DNA from: Desulfomonilaceae bacterium
GTDB lineage: Bacteria > Desulfobacterota > Desulfomonilia > Desulfomonilales > Desulfomonilaceae
Length of the DNA stretch: 62,811 nt
Assembly (NCBI GenBank): GCA_041662605.1
Contig: JBAZSD010000026.1
Location: 1-62,811 of the forward strand
Direction of reading: 5' to 3'
Shown: piece by piece, positions 1 to 8,373 of the stretch
Numbering within the stretch: the stretch's first letter is position 1
Layout: every line of letters starts with the position of its first letter
Translations under genes and position numbers: made by a program
The notes under the pieces: model-generated
The model's input: the letters and a program-made list of their open reading frames with translations, nothing else
The model's database searches: none
What the model was told of the DNA's origin: nothing

Positions 1-136
1 AGGATACAGACCCTTAAAAAGTTGAGTCTTGGGTCTGTCGACCCGACGAAAAACCAAGGCTAGCCCTCCAACGGTCGTGAAAAAGCCGAGAATCACTCCC
101 CGCCAAAATCGCGTGGTGGATTTTGGTATTTGCATC
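1..136 (-). CDS. Partial membrane protein, N-terminus only
   Basis: An open minus-strand frame starts with ATG at 136 and runs off the left edge of the window, so only about 45 residues are visible. They start MQIPKSTTRFWRG and continue with a hydrophobic stretch (about residues 14-29, VILGFFTTVGGLALVF) followed by an Arg-rich segment. This looks like a single N-terminal membrane anchor or an uncleaved signal. The ribosome site is poor (AGG just before the ATG). The gene would be divergent from the one at 206. Function cannot be assigned from this fragment, and it could be a chance frame. Confidence 0.35.
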
Positions 137-139
137 CTG

Positions 140-169
140 TTGACACAGGTAGGAACGCGTGCTTAGTTA
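140..169 (+). promoter_or_regulatory. Possible sigma-70 promoter for the 206 gene
   Basis: TTGACA at 140-145 is a consensus -35. TAGTTA at 164-169 follows after 18 bases as a modest -10. It lies 36 bases before the GTG start at 206. Sequence match only. Confidence 0.35.
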
Positions 170-205
170 TCTTTAGTCTAAAGAAGTTTGACGTAGGGAA
201 AGCCC

Positions 206-523
206 GTGATACGAAAAACGCTATTATTATGTCTCATAGTTATAAGCCTTTTCATGACGGTGTATGGGGGGTTTTTCCGGAAATTTTTAGTTTACGACAA
301 CCTGGAAAAATTCGACAAACTGAAAAACGTGGGCATCACAATAAAGATTCCGGGATATGAAAGCGCTTCTCAAGATTTTAAACCCGAATCCCAGTGGTTC
401 ACCGAACCTGAGGTAGTGAGGGCTATGACATTCGAAGGCATAAAACGCTACAAAGATGGAAAATTGATTTCAAGCTATCCTGACCTGCGCATGCTAAAAG
501 GCCGTATTCCGTGTCCAACCTGA
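206..523 (+). CDS. Small exported or membrane-anchored hypothetical protein
   Basis: This 105-residue protein has a hydrophobic N-terminus (residues 5-20, LLLCLIVISLFMTVYG), which suggests a signal peptide or anchor. It is followed by a polar domain rich in Lys, Tyr and Phe. The GTG start at 206 is preceded by AGGGA at 194-198. It lies about 70 bases upstream of the polyferredoxin gene on the same strand and may be cotranscribed with it, so it could be an accessory factor of that membrane iron-sulfur protein. I recognise no family. Confidence 0.5.
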   Translation: MIRKTLLLCLIVISLFMTVYGGFFRKFLVYDNLEKFDKLKNVGITIKIPGYESASQDFKPESQWFTEPEVVRAMTFEGIKRYKDGKLISSYPDLRMLKGRIPCPT

Positions 524-590
524 ATCTGAACAGGAACGTCGTGGACGTTCAGCAGGCAGCTCAAAAAAACAAATTTCTGGAGAATTGTTC

Positions 591-1364
591 GTGGGAAAAA
601 TCAGGCTCAAAGTTCAACTAGCCTGTCTGGCTTTACTGAATCTTGGTGTATTTCAATGGCAAACAGTTTGTTTCCCCGTCCTTAACTGTCATTCCTGTCC
701 GACCGCGATATTTGCCTGTCCGATAGGAATCATCGGCCAATTTGTGGGTCTGGGACTGATTCCCCTGAGTGTGGTAGGAATAGTGGCCCTCGCCGGTTTG
801 ACGGTTGGTCGATTATTCTGTGGCTGGGTGTGCCCGTTTGGCCTGGCTCAAGACCTTTTATACAAGATTCCTTATATAAAATTCGACATTCCTCGTTGGA
901 CACGTTTTATCAAGTACGGTGTATTCGCGGGCTTGGTCGTGGCTGTTCCCTTTTTTCTTACACCGGCTTTTCCGGCTTATTTCTGTAGGCTATGCCCTGT
1001 GGCGACCATTGAGTCCGCAATCCCGTGGGCGATTATCAACGGGACTACTGATGTGATTTCGCTGAGTGTTAGACTTGCGATATTGTTCGCCATAGTAGTT
1101 GCGGCAATGGGGCATCCCCGTTTCTTTTGCAAAACGCTGTGTCCTTTAGGCGCCATCCTTGCCCCGTTCAACCGCTTCGCCGCTGTGTTTCCCCAGCGGA
1201 ACAAAGATTGCACAGATTGTGGTGTTTGTAACAAAGTGTGTCCCATGGAAACAACGCATGGCGTTTCCAAGCACGGGGTGTTTGAGGGAGCCCCTGAGGA
1301 ATGCATATCCTGCCTGGAATGTGAGAAGAAGTGTCCTACAGACGCGATAAAGTTATGGGGATGA
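591..1364 (+). CDS. NapH/NosR-type membrane 4Fe-4S polyferredoxin
   Basis: This roughly 257-residue protein has about four to five membrane segments. It carries the CGWVCPFG motif typical of the NapH/NosR/RdxA family, further Cys-Pro motifs (CRLCPVA, CKTLCPLG), and a C-terminal pair of ferredoxin clusters (CTDCGVCNKVCPM and CISCLECEKKCPT). Such proteins pass electrons between the quinone pool or the cytoplasm and periplasmic redox enzymes. Its partner here is not evident. The GTG at 591 is preferred over an upstream TTG at 585 because GGAG at 579-582 lies at proper distance from it. A CooT-family gene follows 35 bases downstream, suggesting an operon. Confidence 0.85.
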   Translation: MGKIRLKVQLACLALLNLGVFQWQTVCFPVLNCHSCPTAIFACPIGIIGQFVGLGLIPLSVVGIVALAGLTVGRLFCGWVCPFGLAQDLLYKIPYIKFDIPRWTRFIKYGVFAGLVVAVPFFLTPAFPAYFCRLCPVATIESAIPWAIINGTTDVISLSVRLAILFAIVVAAMGHPRFFCKTLCPLGAILAPFNRFAAVFPQRNKDCTDCGVCNKVCPMETTHGVSKHGVFEGAPEECISCLECEKKCPTDAIKLWG

Positions 1365-1399
1365 TTATGGATAGACGCCCTGTATGGAGGTTATAAACA

Positions 1400-1588
1400 A
1401 TGTGCGAGTCAAACGCTTACTTATTGCGCGATGGCAAAGAAGAGCTGGTTATGGAAAGTGTGGGTTCTTTAATTCCTGAATCTGGGAAGGTAACGCTGAG
1501 AAGTATATTCGGCGAAAAACTATCTGTTGAAGCCGAGTTACTGGAAATAGACCTGATTGGGCACAAGATCAGGCTGAAGTCCTCATGA
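1400..1588 (+). CDS. CooT-family nickel-binding small protein
   Basis: This 62-residue protein begins MCESNAYLL, which is the CooT family signature. In characterised CooT, Cys2 at the mature N-terminus binds nickel at a dimer interface and the protein assists nickel insertion into CO dehydrogenase. The rest (acidic helix LVMESVGSL, then IRLKSS) matches the family in length and pattern. GGAGG at 1386-1390 sits before the ATG. It follows the polyferredoxin gene closely. No CO dehydrogenase lies in the window. The nearest nickel enzyme is the hydrogenase at 24.8-27.5 kb, so its client is unknown. Confidence 0.8.
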   Translation: MCESNAYLLRDGKEELVMESVGSLIPESGKVTLRSIFGEKLSVEAELLEIDLIGHKIRLKSS

Positions 1589-1734
1589 TTTGAGAAGCTT
1601 CAGATTCATATGCCAGACCTACACAAAAGAGGGCGGAGTTTGCTCTTGACACTCCTCGCCCCCAATTTGTAAAAGAGTACACGAAAAAATAAGAATATAT
1701 TTACGGTTTCCGACCAATACGAGGCTTGCAAGAA

Positions 1735-2253
1735 ATGTCATCCATGGAGGCGGTAGTCGTACTTAACGCGGGCTATGAGTTTATGGGGCTGGTCTCTTGG
1801 CGACGAGCCATGACATTAATGTTTAGTGGAAAGGTGGAAGTAATAAAAGAATCCGACAGTGTAGTCAGGACTGTTTCAAGGACTTTTCGGATTCCTGCCG
1901 TAATCAGGCTCCTCAAATTCATTCGACAGATGTATCGTAGAGAGGTCCCATTTTCCAGAAAAAATGTCCTGGTTCGGGATGTTTTCACCTGCCAGTATTG
2001 TGGTCATTATTTTGCTTCCAATGAGTTGACCGTAGATCATATTATTCCTAAAGTTCAAGGGGGAGAAAACCGCTGGAACAATGTAGTGGCTTGCTGCAGA
2101 ATCTGCAATGTTAAGAAGGGTGGGAGGACCCCAAGACAAGCTGGAATGTCACTGGTCCGACAGCCATTTAAGCCTACAATAATGGAATTCCTCAACTTGT
2201 ATTTGACGAAGAAATTCGGCGTCAATTTGAACGAATTACTAAGCATTCAATGA
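1735..2253 (+). CDS. HNH endonuclease family protein
   Basis: This roughly 172-residue protein has an N-terminal beta-rich region (AVVVLNAGYEFMGLVSWRRA), which is common in single-domain bacterial HNH proteins. A C-terminal HNH fold follows: CQYCG, then LTVDHIIPKVQGG, a central Asn (RWNNVVACC), and CRICN. The paired CxxC motifs would hold a structural zinc and the DH pair provides the catalytic His. GAGG at 1721-1724 fits ATG 1735 better than the TTG at 1726. This widely distributed housekeeping-type family has no proven substrate. No restriction or phage genes are nearby. Confidence 0.85.
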   Translation: MSSMEAVVVLNAGYEFMGLVSWRRAMTLMFSGKVEVIKESDSVVRTVSRTFRIPAVIRLLKFIRQMYRREVPFSRKNVLVRDVFTCQYCGHYFASNELTVDHIIPKVQGGENRWNNVVACCRICNVKKGGRTPRQAGMSLVRQPFKPTIMEFLNLYLTKKFGVNLNELLSIQ

Positions 2254-2728
2254 CGAAGGCTGGAATTCGAGGGACAAAGAAGTGGTGACCAGAGAGGGAG
2301 AAAGGATTCAAAAGAACGCGGAAAAGGCCTAGCCCACTAATTCGGAAGCTGGGTAACAGGTATTTTTTTGTTGACAGACATTTTTCTTGTGATAAGAGAG
2401 AAGCGCTTCTTTTTCATTATAATTCCATCCCAGTGGAACACACGCGAACGGCCATTTAGATGCCGTTTTCGTGCTTTTAGAGGTCTCTCTTTATCAGCGG
2501 CTTCATAATCGTGTGGTTTCACCCAGAACCCGCATTTGTGTTAAACACCATTCAAAATTTGCTGTCAACATAATTCAGTGGATTTTTATATACTAATGAT
2601 GTTTTTATCAGATTAAAAATGATCAACAGATAATAATAGGCTTTATGTATATTTCAATAATGCAATAGCTAAGGTTACTAATATGTTGATATCATATATC
2701 TAATTATATTTTAATATGGGACTCAAGA
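2254..2728. other. Gene-free stretch, AT-rich at its right end
   Basis: I find no convincing gene here. The right part (about 2550-2720) is strongly AT-rich and precedes the GT39-like gene, so it may hold its promoter. No clear -35/-10 pair stands out. A 61-codon minus-strand frame at 2337-2522 shows no family features. Confidence 0.5.
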
Positions 2729-4318
2729 TTGAAGTATCCTTATTTCAAATACTTTCCAGAATTAGTCGAAGCAGCGCGCGGTATAAGCTCGATCAAAAAA
2801 GAACTAGTCTTAGCTCTCCTTGTAGCAATTTGTTTCTTAACCATAATTAATAGCTCATGGAAAACTTCCCCCGACAGCGCATTGTACCTGGAACTCGGAG
2901 AATCTGTGGCGAAAGGGGCCGGTTACAAATTCAACGGGGAATGGCACACTTATGTTCCCCCTGGTTATCCCTTTCTGGTTTCTATAGCTGCAAAATTGTT
3001 CGGCCCCAGTTTCCTGGTTTACCGCGTGATGATGTCACTGCTTGGCATTGTAACGGGGTGTTTAGGATACATGTTGGTTTTAAGATTACTTGGGCCAGAC
3101 TTGGCCTTGATCATAGGGGGCCTGTTCGCTGTTAGCAACACACTATTGGTTAATTCCACCTTTACTACATCAGACACGTTATTCACCTGTGTGGCTTTGC
3201 TAGCGCTCATTTGGGCCAGTAAGCAGGAAAGAGGCTTTCATTCCTGGGGATCGATGATGTTCGGATCTTTGCTTACAGGAATTCCAGCTCTTGTTAGAAT
3301 CAATGGATGGGGATTGCCGGTTTCATCAGGTCTGTTTCTGTTTTCTCCGTGGACGGCGCAGACTTTCATGAAGAGAATCGGAGCAGTCATTGTTTTTGTC
3401 GTTATGGCTTTTCTTGTCCCATCATTGTGGTGCTTGCACAAGATGGGTTATCCTGTGTCCTATAACGAAGGAGCATACATTGACGCTGTTACGGGGCGGG
3501 GGATAGGCACTCAGTGCGCCGTAATTCTGGGGGCTGTCTGGGAATATATCCCTGAAACGGCTACTGCGCTGGCCGGGGTTACAATAAGGACCGGATTCCT
3601 GGAAATCATTATCGTCTTGTTAGCGCTTGTTGGATTCGTTTCTTCGTGGAGACGCGGAGAAAGACTGTTCACTTATCTGACGGCCGTGCAATACGGAGGA
3701 TTAGCGCTAAGCTCGGCGGGGAGCAGATACCTTTTATTGTTAATTCCGGGTTTACTGCTTTTTTTATTTCAGGGAATTGTCATCATTTTCAGGCTTTTGA
3801 GTTCCAAGTTGGGGGACAAGCGCGCTGATTGGTTTGCGCCTAGGCGGGTTCTAGTCATTGTTTCTTGTGTACTGTTGGTCACAAATGTTGGACAAAATAT
3901 TGTTACCATCGCTGGGGCACGATCGGCTGTAGAGTCAGGAGGAGCCGAATCAAACCGGGACAAGCCTTTTTTTGTGGCTGCGCGTTGGCTAAAGGCGAAC
4001 TCGAACGGGCAGTCCATCCTGACCATGAATCCTAGGATTATTCGTTATTTGACTGGTTTACCTACAGTCGAGACGCTTCGGTCTGGGGCGCCCGAGGAAG
4101 TTGCGTGGCCAAACACGCGAAAACAGATCGTTGAGCTAATGAAAAAGGGTAAGCCAGGTTTCATTTTCCTCGACAACAAGAATCCAGCGCTGGAGAAATT
4201 AATTCTAGAATCGGCGGAATTGAACAATTATGTGGTTCATGTAATACCTGAAGCTTCATATGGAAACCGATACAGTTTGGGCCGCCTTACCTTGAGAAAT
4301 GAAATTCTGGAGAAGTGA
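2729..4318 (+). CDS. GT39/ArnT-like membrane glycosyltransferase
   Basis: This 529-residue protein has an N-terminal membrane segment (ELVLALLVAICFLTIINSSW) and then a periplasmic loop with acidic residues (SPDSALYLELGESV, followed by VPPGYPFLVS). This is the layout of PMT/ArnT-type GT-C enzymes that use polyprenyl-phosphate sugars. Eight or more further hydrophobic segments follow to about residue 400, then a soluble C-terminal domain (ARWLKANSNGQSILTMNPRIIRYLTG) typical of the family. Acceptor and sugar are unknown. The TTG start at 2729 follows an AT-rich leader with no strong ribosome site, so the start is uncertain. It stands alone between an HNH gene and rplM. Confidence 0.75.
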   Translation: MKYPYFKYFPELVEAARGISSIKKELVLALLVAICFLTIINSSWKTSPDSALYLELGESVAKGAGYKFNGEWHTYVPPGYPFLVSIAAKLFGPSFLVYRVMMSLLGIVTGCLGYMLVLRLLGPDLALIIGGLFAVSNTLLVNSTFTTSDTLFTCVALLALIWASKQERGFHSWGSMMFGSLLTGIPALVRINGWGLPVSSGLFLFSPWTAQTFMKRIGAVIVFVVMAFLVPSLWCLHKMGYPVSYNEGAYIDAVTGRGIGTQCAVILGAVWEYIPETATALAGVTIRTGFLEIIIVLLALVGFVSSWRRGERLFTYLTAVQYGGLALSSAGSRYLLLLIPGLLLFLFQGIVIIFRLLSSKLGDKRADWFAPRRVLVIVSCVLLVTNVGQNIVTIAGARSAVESGGAESNRDKPFFVAARWLKANSNGQSILTMNPRIIRYLTGLPTVETLRSGAPEEVAWPNTRKQIVELMKKGKPGFIFLDNKNPALEKLILESAELNNYVVHVIPEASYGNRYSLGRLTLRNEILEK

Positions 4319-4389
4319 GAGATTGCTATTGGGTGAATTATGCTTCAGCCTGTGATAGACTCAACAATGACATCTTGGCGCTAAATCGC

Positions 4390-4418
4390 TTGACAAATTC
4401 ATAACCCAATAGTACAAA
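4390..4418 (+). promoter_or_regulatory. Likely sigma-70 promoter for rplM-rpsI
   Basis: TTGACA at 4390-4395, a 17-base spacer and TACAAA at 4413-4418 form a good promoter match about 30 bases upstream of the rplM start. Confidence 0.55.
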
Positions 4419-4448
4419 TCATTGTTTATAGTTACAGAGAGGTGTCAC

Positions 4449-4877
4449 ATGAAAACGTGGACCCCAAAAAAAGGGGAAGTTGAACGAAAATGGTTTGTAA
4501 TTGACGCCAAGGACAAGGTCTTGGGGCGAGTCGCGGTAGAATGCGCCAGAATATTGCGTGGTAAGAATAAGCCCCAGTTTGCGACCCACATGGATAGCGG
4601 TGACTTCGTCATAATTGTCAATGCCGACAAGGTTAAACTTACGGGTAAGAAACTGACGCAAAAAACATATTATAGTCACAGCAATTATCCTGGTGGATTG
4701 AAGTCTATCAAAGCGGAAACATTGCTCAAACAGAAACCTGAGAAGATGTTTCGACTGGCTGTTAGAGGTATGCTCCCGAAGAATACCCTCGGTCGAGCGC
4801 AACTGGCGAAGCTTAAAATTTACGCTTCGGACACTCACCCCCATGAGGCTCAGCAGCCGCAAACCTACAACTTTTAG
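4449..4877 (+). CDS. rplM: 50S ribosomal protein L13
   Basis: This 142-residue protein begins MKTWTPKKGEVERKW and contains the L13 hallmarks DAKDKVLGRVA, FATHMDSGDFVIIVNADKV and the loop SHSNYPGGLKSI, ending in the basic QQPQTYNF tail. It is a component of the large ribosomal subunit needed for early assembly. The ATG at 4449 (after GAGAGGTG) is chosen over an upstream in-frame start at 4422 because family members begin with MKT. It is cotranscribed with rpsI, 13 bases downstream, the usual bacterial pairing. Confidence 0.97.
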   Translation: MKTWTPKKGEVERKWFVIDAKDKVLGRVAVECARILRGKNKPQFATHMDSGDFVIIVNADKVKLTGKKLTQKTYYSHSNYPGGLKSIKAETLLKQKPEKMFRLAVRGMLPKNTLGRAQLAKLKIYASDTHPHEAQQPQTYNF

Positions 4878-4890
4878 CATGGAGTCGTAG

Positions 4891-5283
4891 ATGTCTCAAG
4901 AATCTTTTTATGCTACCGGAAAAAGAAAAAACGCAATAGCTAGAGTTCTATTGAAACCGGGTTCCGGTAAGCTTGTTGTAAATGAAAGGCCTGTAGAAAA
5001 CTATTTTGGAAGACCCACTTCAAGAATGGTCATAATGCAGCCTTTTGAATTGACTCAAACAGCCGGTCGTTTTGATGTTACTGTCACTGTCTATGGAGGC
5101 GGATTGTCCGGTCAAGCCGGCGCAATAAAGCACGGAATCAGTAAGGCTCTTTTGGCGGTAGATTTGGCTTACAGGACCATGTTGAAGAGCGCAGGTTTCC
5201 TCACAAGGGATTCCAGAGTGAAAGAGCGAAAAAAATACGGCAAACGATCGGCCAGAGCGAGCTTCCAGTTTTCTAAACGTTAA
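4891..5283 (+). CDS. rpsI: 30S ribosomal protein S9
   Basis: This 130-residue protein carries the S9 signature (GGGLSGQAGAIKHGISKAL) and the basic C-terminus KKYGKRSARASFQFSKR, whose terminal Lys-Arg reaches the decoding site next to P-site tRNA. It starts ATG after GGAG at proper distance and follows rplM directly. Confidence 0.97.
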   Translation: MSQESFYATGKRKNAIARVLLKPGSGKLVVNERPVENYFGRPTSRMVIMQPFELTQTAGRFDVTVTVYGGGLSGQAGAIKHGISKALLAVDLAYRTMLKSAGFLTRDSRVKERKKYGKRSARASFQFSKR

Positions 5284-5293
5284 TTTCTTCAAT

Positions 5294-5365
5294 TGGCGCC
5301 AGAGTTTCAAGCCGGGTTATAAAGGAGACAGGATCATCGTCCGTCTTCTTTATAATCTAGCGCCG
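5294..5365. terminator. Hairpin between convergent rpsI and KOR genes
   Basis: TTATAAAGGAGAC (5317-5329) pairs with GTCTTCTTTATAA (5343-5355), a 13-base stem with one mismatch. Outside it GGCGC (about 5295) can pair with GCGCC (about 5360). It sits between two convergent operons, where a bidirectional terminator is expected. There is no clean U-tract, so a processing or structural role is also possible. Confidence 0.45.
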
Positions 5366-5431
5366 AGTCATCCCCGTTGTTTGAATTCGTTCATAATTTC
5401 TGACATCATATCCGATGCCTTTACTGTAAGC

Positions 5432-6283
5432 CTAACGGTAAAGGTCAAGAATTCCGGAAACCTTGCGCATATCAACCTTGGTTTTGGCGGCAGGACCATT
5501 CATTACGAAAGGGAAATTTTCCTCATATACCGGCCTTTGATTACGATATAAAACCCCGACTGGAATCCGTTCCCCCCATTCCTCCGCTCTAATAAGCGCC
5601 TCTTGCCGATTGGAACTGTCGTAGTCATCCGGCAGGTTGTAACAGCGCTGATCGTACCATCCAAACGTATTGACCTTGTTGAAGGATACACAAGGTTGAA
5701 GAACATCCAAGAGAGAAAATCCTTTGTGTTTGATCGCTTCCTGAATGAGGCCGGCAAGATGGTCGATTCTTCCGGAGAACCCTCGCGCGACAAAACCGGC
5801 ATTCATGGCCACTGCAATCTCGACTGGGTTAAACGGTTCAGAAAAAGCCCCTTTCGGTTGGTTCTTAGTCACAAAACCTGTTTCTGATGTTGGACTGGCT
5901 TGACCTTTTGTTAATCCGTAAACCTGGTTGTTGTGCACAACCATGGTAATGTTAGGGTTTCTACGGATTGCGGCCAGGAAATGGTTTCCACCTTCACCAT
6001 AACTGCAACCATCGCCACTTTCTGCAATTACCGTCAGTTCAGGATTACAGATCTTGGCCCCAGTAGCCACTGGCAGTGATCGACCATGTAACCCGTTAAA
6101 CACATTAGCGTTCAGGTAATGCGGAGCCTTGGCCGCCTGCCCGATTCCTGAAACAAACAGAACTTGGTGAGGCTCCAGTTTTAGGGCTACAAGCGCCTGT
6201 TTCATCGCTTTCAGGATGGAGTGATTTCCGCAGCCGGGGCACCAGGCAGTTTCATATTCGCCATATTCAGCTAGAGTTACCAT
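5432..6283 (-). CDS. 2-oxoacid:ferredoxin oxidoreductase, beta subunit (KorB-like)
   Basis: This 283-residue TPP-binding subunit begins MVTLAEYGEYETAWCPGCGNHSILKAM. The WCPGCG motif holds Cys ligands of an iron-sulfur cluster. The TPP/Mg motif is ESGDGCSYGEGGNH, followed by NNQVYGLTKGQASPT. With the alpha subunit it would decarboxylate a 2-oxoacid to acyl-CoA and reduce ferredoxin, or run in reverse. I take ATG 6283 rather than 6319 because homologues begin near there and the longer form would overlap the alpha gene's end. It lies 19 bases after the alpha gene. The substrate (2-oxoglutarate or a branched or aromatic acid) cannot be told from sequence. Confidence 0.88.
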   Translation of the reverse strand: MVTLAEYGEYETAWCPGCGNHSILKAMKQALVALKLEPHQVLFVSGIGQAAKAPHYLNANVFNGLHGRSLPVATGAKICNPELTVIAESGDGCSYGEGGNHFLAAIRRNPNITMVVHNNQVYGLTKGQASPTSETGFVTKNQPKGAFSEPFNPVEIAVAMNAGFVARGFSGRIDHLAGLIQEAIKHKGFSLLDVLQPCVSFNKVNTFGWYDQRCYNLPDDYDSSNRQEALIRAEEWGERIPVGVLYRNQRPVYEENFPFVMNGPAAKTKVDMRKVSGILDLYR

Positions 6284-6302
6284 CTTGTTTGATCCCTCAC
6301 GT

Positions 6303-8009
6303 TCAGATTCGCGCAACAATGTATTCCGGCGTTATGGGCAAGCCATCATACCGAAGGATCGAGGCGCCAATTTCAATTCCAGTTTCTCTCCTTATGAGCC
6401 GAGCGAATTGCGCCGTGGCATTACTCTCGACAGCGATAGTTTTCTTTGCAGAGGTGATCTTCTTCACAAAAGTTTCCGGTACAAGAGGCCAGACCTGTGA
6501 GAAATGTAGTACACCAACTCTTGTCGCCTCTGTTTTCAGTTGCTCAGCAGCCTCAATCGTTGAGCCTCGAGACGATCCCCAACAAATAAACAGTAAATCA
6601 GGTTCTGAATCGCCAATGTAATCCGGAGGGACGCATTCAGACTTAATTCCCTGAAACTTTCTCAATCGTTTCTCAACCATTGAAATCCTTATTAAGAAAT
6701 CTTCTGTCAGATGGCCGTCCTGAGTGTGTTCGTCACTATCAGCGACCACGAGTTCCTGAGAACTGCTTGCTCTAACGCAATTAGTGGTCATTCCGGGGAA
6801 ACTCCTAGGTGAAACGCCTGATTCGGTTAGAAAATACGTCAGGTGGGGATCAGTCTCCGCACTGGAATTTGCGCATGGATCGATTGGGTTGACACTGGCG
6901 AGATCGAAACACTGAACCGAACGGTAGGAATCGGCGAGGAACTGGTCCGTCAGGATAAAAACCGGTGTGTTGTATCTGTTGGCCACCTCGAAGGCTGATC
7001 TTGTAAGGTGGAAAGCCTGTTCCACATTTCCAGGGGCAAAAATAGCCCGGGGGAATTCCCCGTGACCACCATGTAATACGAATTCTAGATCTGCCTGCTC
7101 TGTCCTTGTTGGTAAACCGGTTGACGGTCCAGGCCTTTGCGCTACCACGATTACCACGGGAGTTTCAGTCATTCCCGAAAGACTGACAGCCTCGGTCATT
7201 AAGGCGAATCCGCCTCCAGAAGTTGCCACCATGCTAGGCGCCCCCGAAAACGACGCTCCAATCGCCATGTTTATGGCGGATATCTCATCTTCGGCCTGCT
7301 CCAGAGCGATTTCAATCTCCGCTGAGTGTTCCGCAAGCGCAGTCGCTATTGATGTGGCTGGTGACATTGGATAGAAACAGAAGAATTTCATTCCAGCCGC
7401 AATTGCCCCTAGAGCAGTAGCTTCATTTCCATTTAGAGTGAGCCTGTCCTTTTGAAGATTGGGCGGCGCAAGCTTTGGAAAATCAACTCCTCGCCGCATG
7501 ACCCAATCAAACCCTGCGGAACAGGAGACCATATTATGCTCCGTGGCGTCAGCCCCATGTTTATCGAAAAAACTTCTCAAAGTTTCGTTTGTCTCATTTT
7601 CCTTCAAGCCCAAAAGAGCGGAAACCATACCTAGGGCCACACTATTACTAAATTTATTATCGGCAAGTTTTGAGAACGGGGCCCTCAATATGCGGTCGTG
7701 ATCTTTGCTGGAGATATTTTCATCAACGACAACCAGGCCACTTGGAGCAAGTTCACCCATGTGGATGTCAATTGATTTCTGGTCCAAGGCAATAAGAAGA
7801 TCAACGGTCTCTATGGGAGCGATGATCTCCTGATCAGACACCCTCAAAGCATAAGAGTTGTGTCCACCCCTAATGCGAGATTGGTAGCTCTGTGTGACGA
7901 CAAGGTAGTAGCCGGCCCTAACCAGAGCCTTGGTAAGGATTTGAGAAAGTGTTACCAATCCTTGGCCCGCCTCCCCTGCTACCAGAATGTTCCGAGATTT
8001 TTGTTTCAT
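6303..8009 (-). CDS. 2-oxoacid:ferredoxin oxidoreductase, fused gamma-alpha subunit
   Basis: This 568-residue protein is a natural fusion. Residues 1-180 are the gamma domain (GEAGQGLVTLSQIL; SYQSRIRGGHNSY). Residues 190-400 are the alpha pyrimidine-binding domain (GNEATALGAIAAGMKFFCFYPMSPAT; EDEISAINMAIGASFSGAPSM; GGGFALMTEAV; TRTEQADLEF). A C-terminal transketolase-like domain II follows. It works with the beta subunit just downstream. It is preceded by tandem terminators, so this pair is its own transcription unit. It is paralogous to the gene at 10029-11798 but well diverged, suggesting a different substrate rather than a recent copy. Confidence 0.88.
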   Translation of the reverse strand: MKQKSRNILVAGEAGQGLVTLSQILTKALVRAGYYLVVTQSYQSRIRGGHNSYALRVSDQEIIAPIETVDLLIALDQKSIDIHMGELAPSGLVVVDENISSKDHDRILRAPFSKLADNKFSNSVALGMVSALLGLKENETNETLRSFFDKHGADATEHNMVSCSAGFDWVMRRGVDFPKLAPPNLQKDRLTLNGNEATALGAIAAGMKFFCFYPMSPATSIATALAEHSAEIEIALEQAEDEISAINMAIGASFSGAPSMVATSGGGFALMTEAVSLSGMTETPVVIVVAQRPGPSTGLPTRTEQADLEFVLHGGHGEFPRAIFAPGNVEQAFHLTRSAFEVANRYNTPVFILTDQFLADSYRSVQCFDLASVNPIDPCANSSAETDPHLTYFLTESGVSPRSFPGMTTNCVRASSSQELVVADSDEHTQDGHLTEDFLIRISMVEKRLRKFQGIKSECVPPDYIGDSEPDLLFICWGSSRGSTIEAAEQLKTEATRVGVLHFSQVWPLVPETFVKKITSAKKTIAVESNATAQFARLIRRETGIEIGASILRYDGLPITPEYIVARI

Positions 8010-8159
8010 GAGAAGTCCTGCAAGAACAGCTTGAATGATGTTAACCTACTGAAATAGGCGCCGATCTTGTACACCAAAAAAACTAACCATTATATAGATG
8101 TGAGTCAAGTTAGATGGCCATGTTAACTCGTACGTAAAATTGCTGTGAAATTTACGGTC

Positions 8160-8192
8160 AAAAAAGGCCGGACAGTTAAATTCTGCCGGCCC
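8160..8192 (-). terminator. Rho-independent terminator
   Basis: Read on the minus strand, GGCCGG (8191-8186) pairs with CCGGCC (8171-8166), and inner CAG/CTG extends the stem. A run of six U residues follows. It lies between the hypothetical gene at 8374 and the KOR operon. Confidence 0.75.
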
Positions 8193-8211
8193 ATCAATGT
8201 TTCCAGTTGTG

Positions 8212-8235
8212 AAAAATGGCCCTCGTAAGGGCCCC
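8212..8235 (-). terminator. Second, upstream terminator-like hairpin
   Basis: On the minus strand GGCCCT-TACG-AGGGCC forms a six-base stem with a tetraloop and is followed by ATTTTT. It precedes the stronger terminator at 8160-8192 by about 20 bases, giving a tandem arrangement after the 8374-8796 gene. Confidence 0.6.
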
Positions 8236-8373
8236 AACATCAAAGCTTTCAGGAATTATAGCATTTAAATAGGATCACACAAAACATTGTCAAATGCTTA
8301 TTTCACAAAGAGATAGACGGCGCTTTCCCGTATTCGTCCCGATTCCCCATCAGACTATCGTTCGGATCTCCCT

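Noticed and set aside
130..360. 76-codon plus-strand frame
   Set aside because: It overlaps the better supported 206-523 frame in another phase and lacks a ribosome site or protein-like features.
4419..4880. 153-codon minus-strand frame
   Set aside because: It is the antisense of rplM over its full length.
8046..8243. 65-codon minus-strand frame
   Set aside because: It consists of the two terminator hairpins and flanking sequence.
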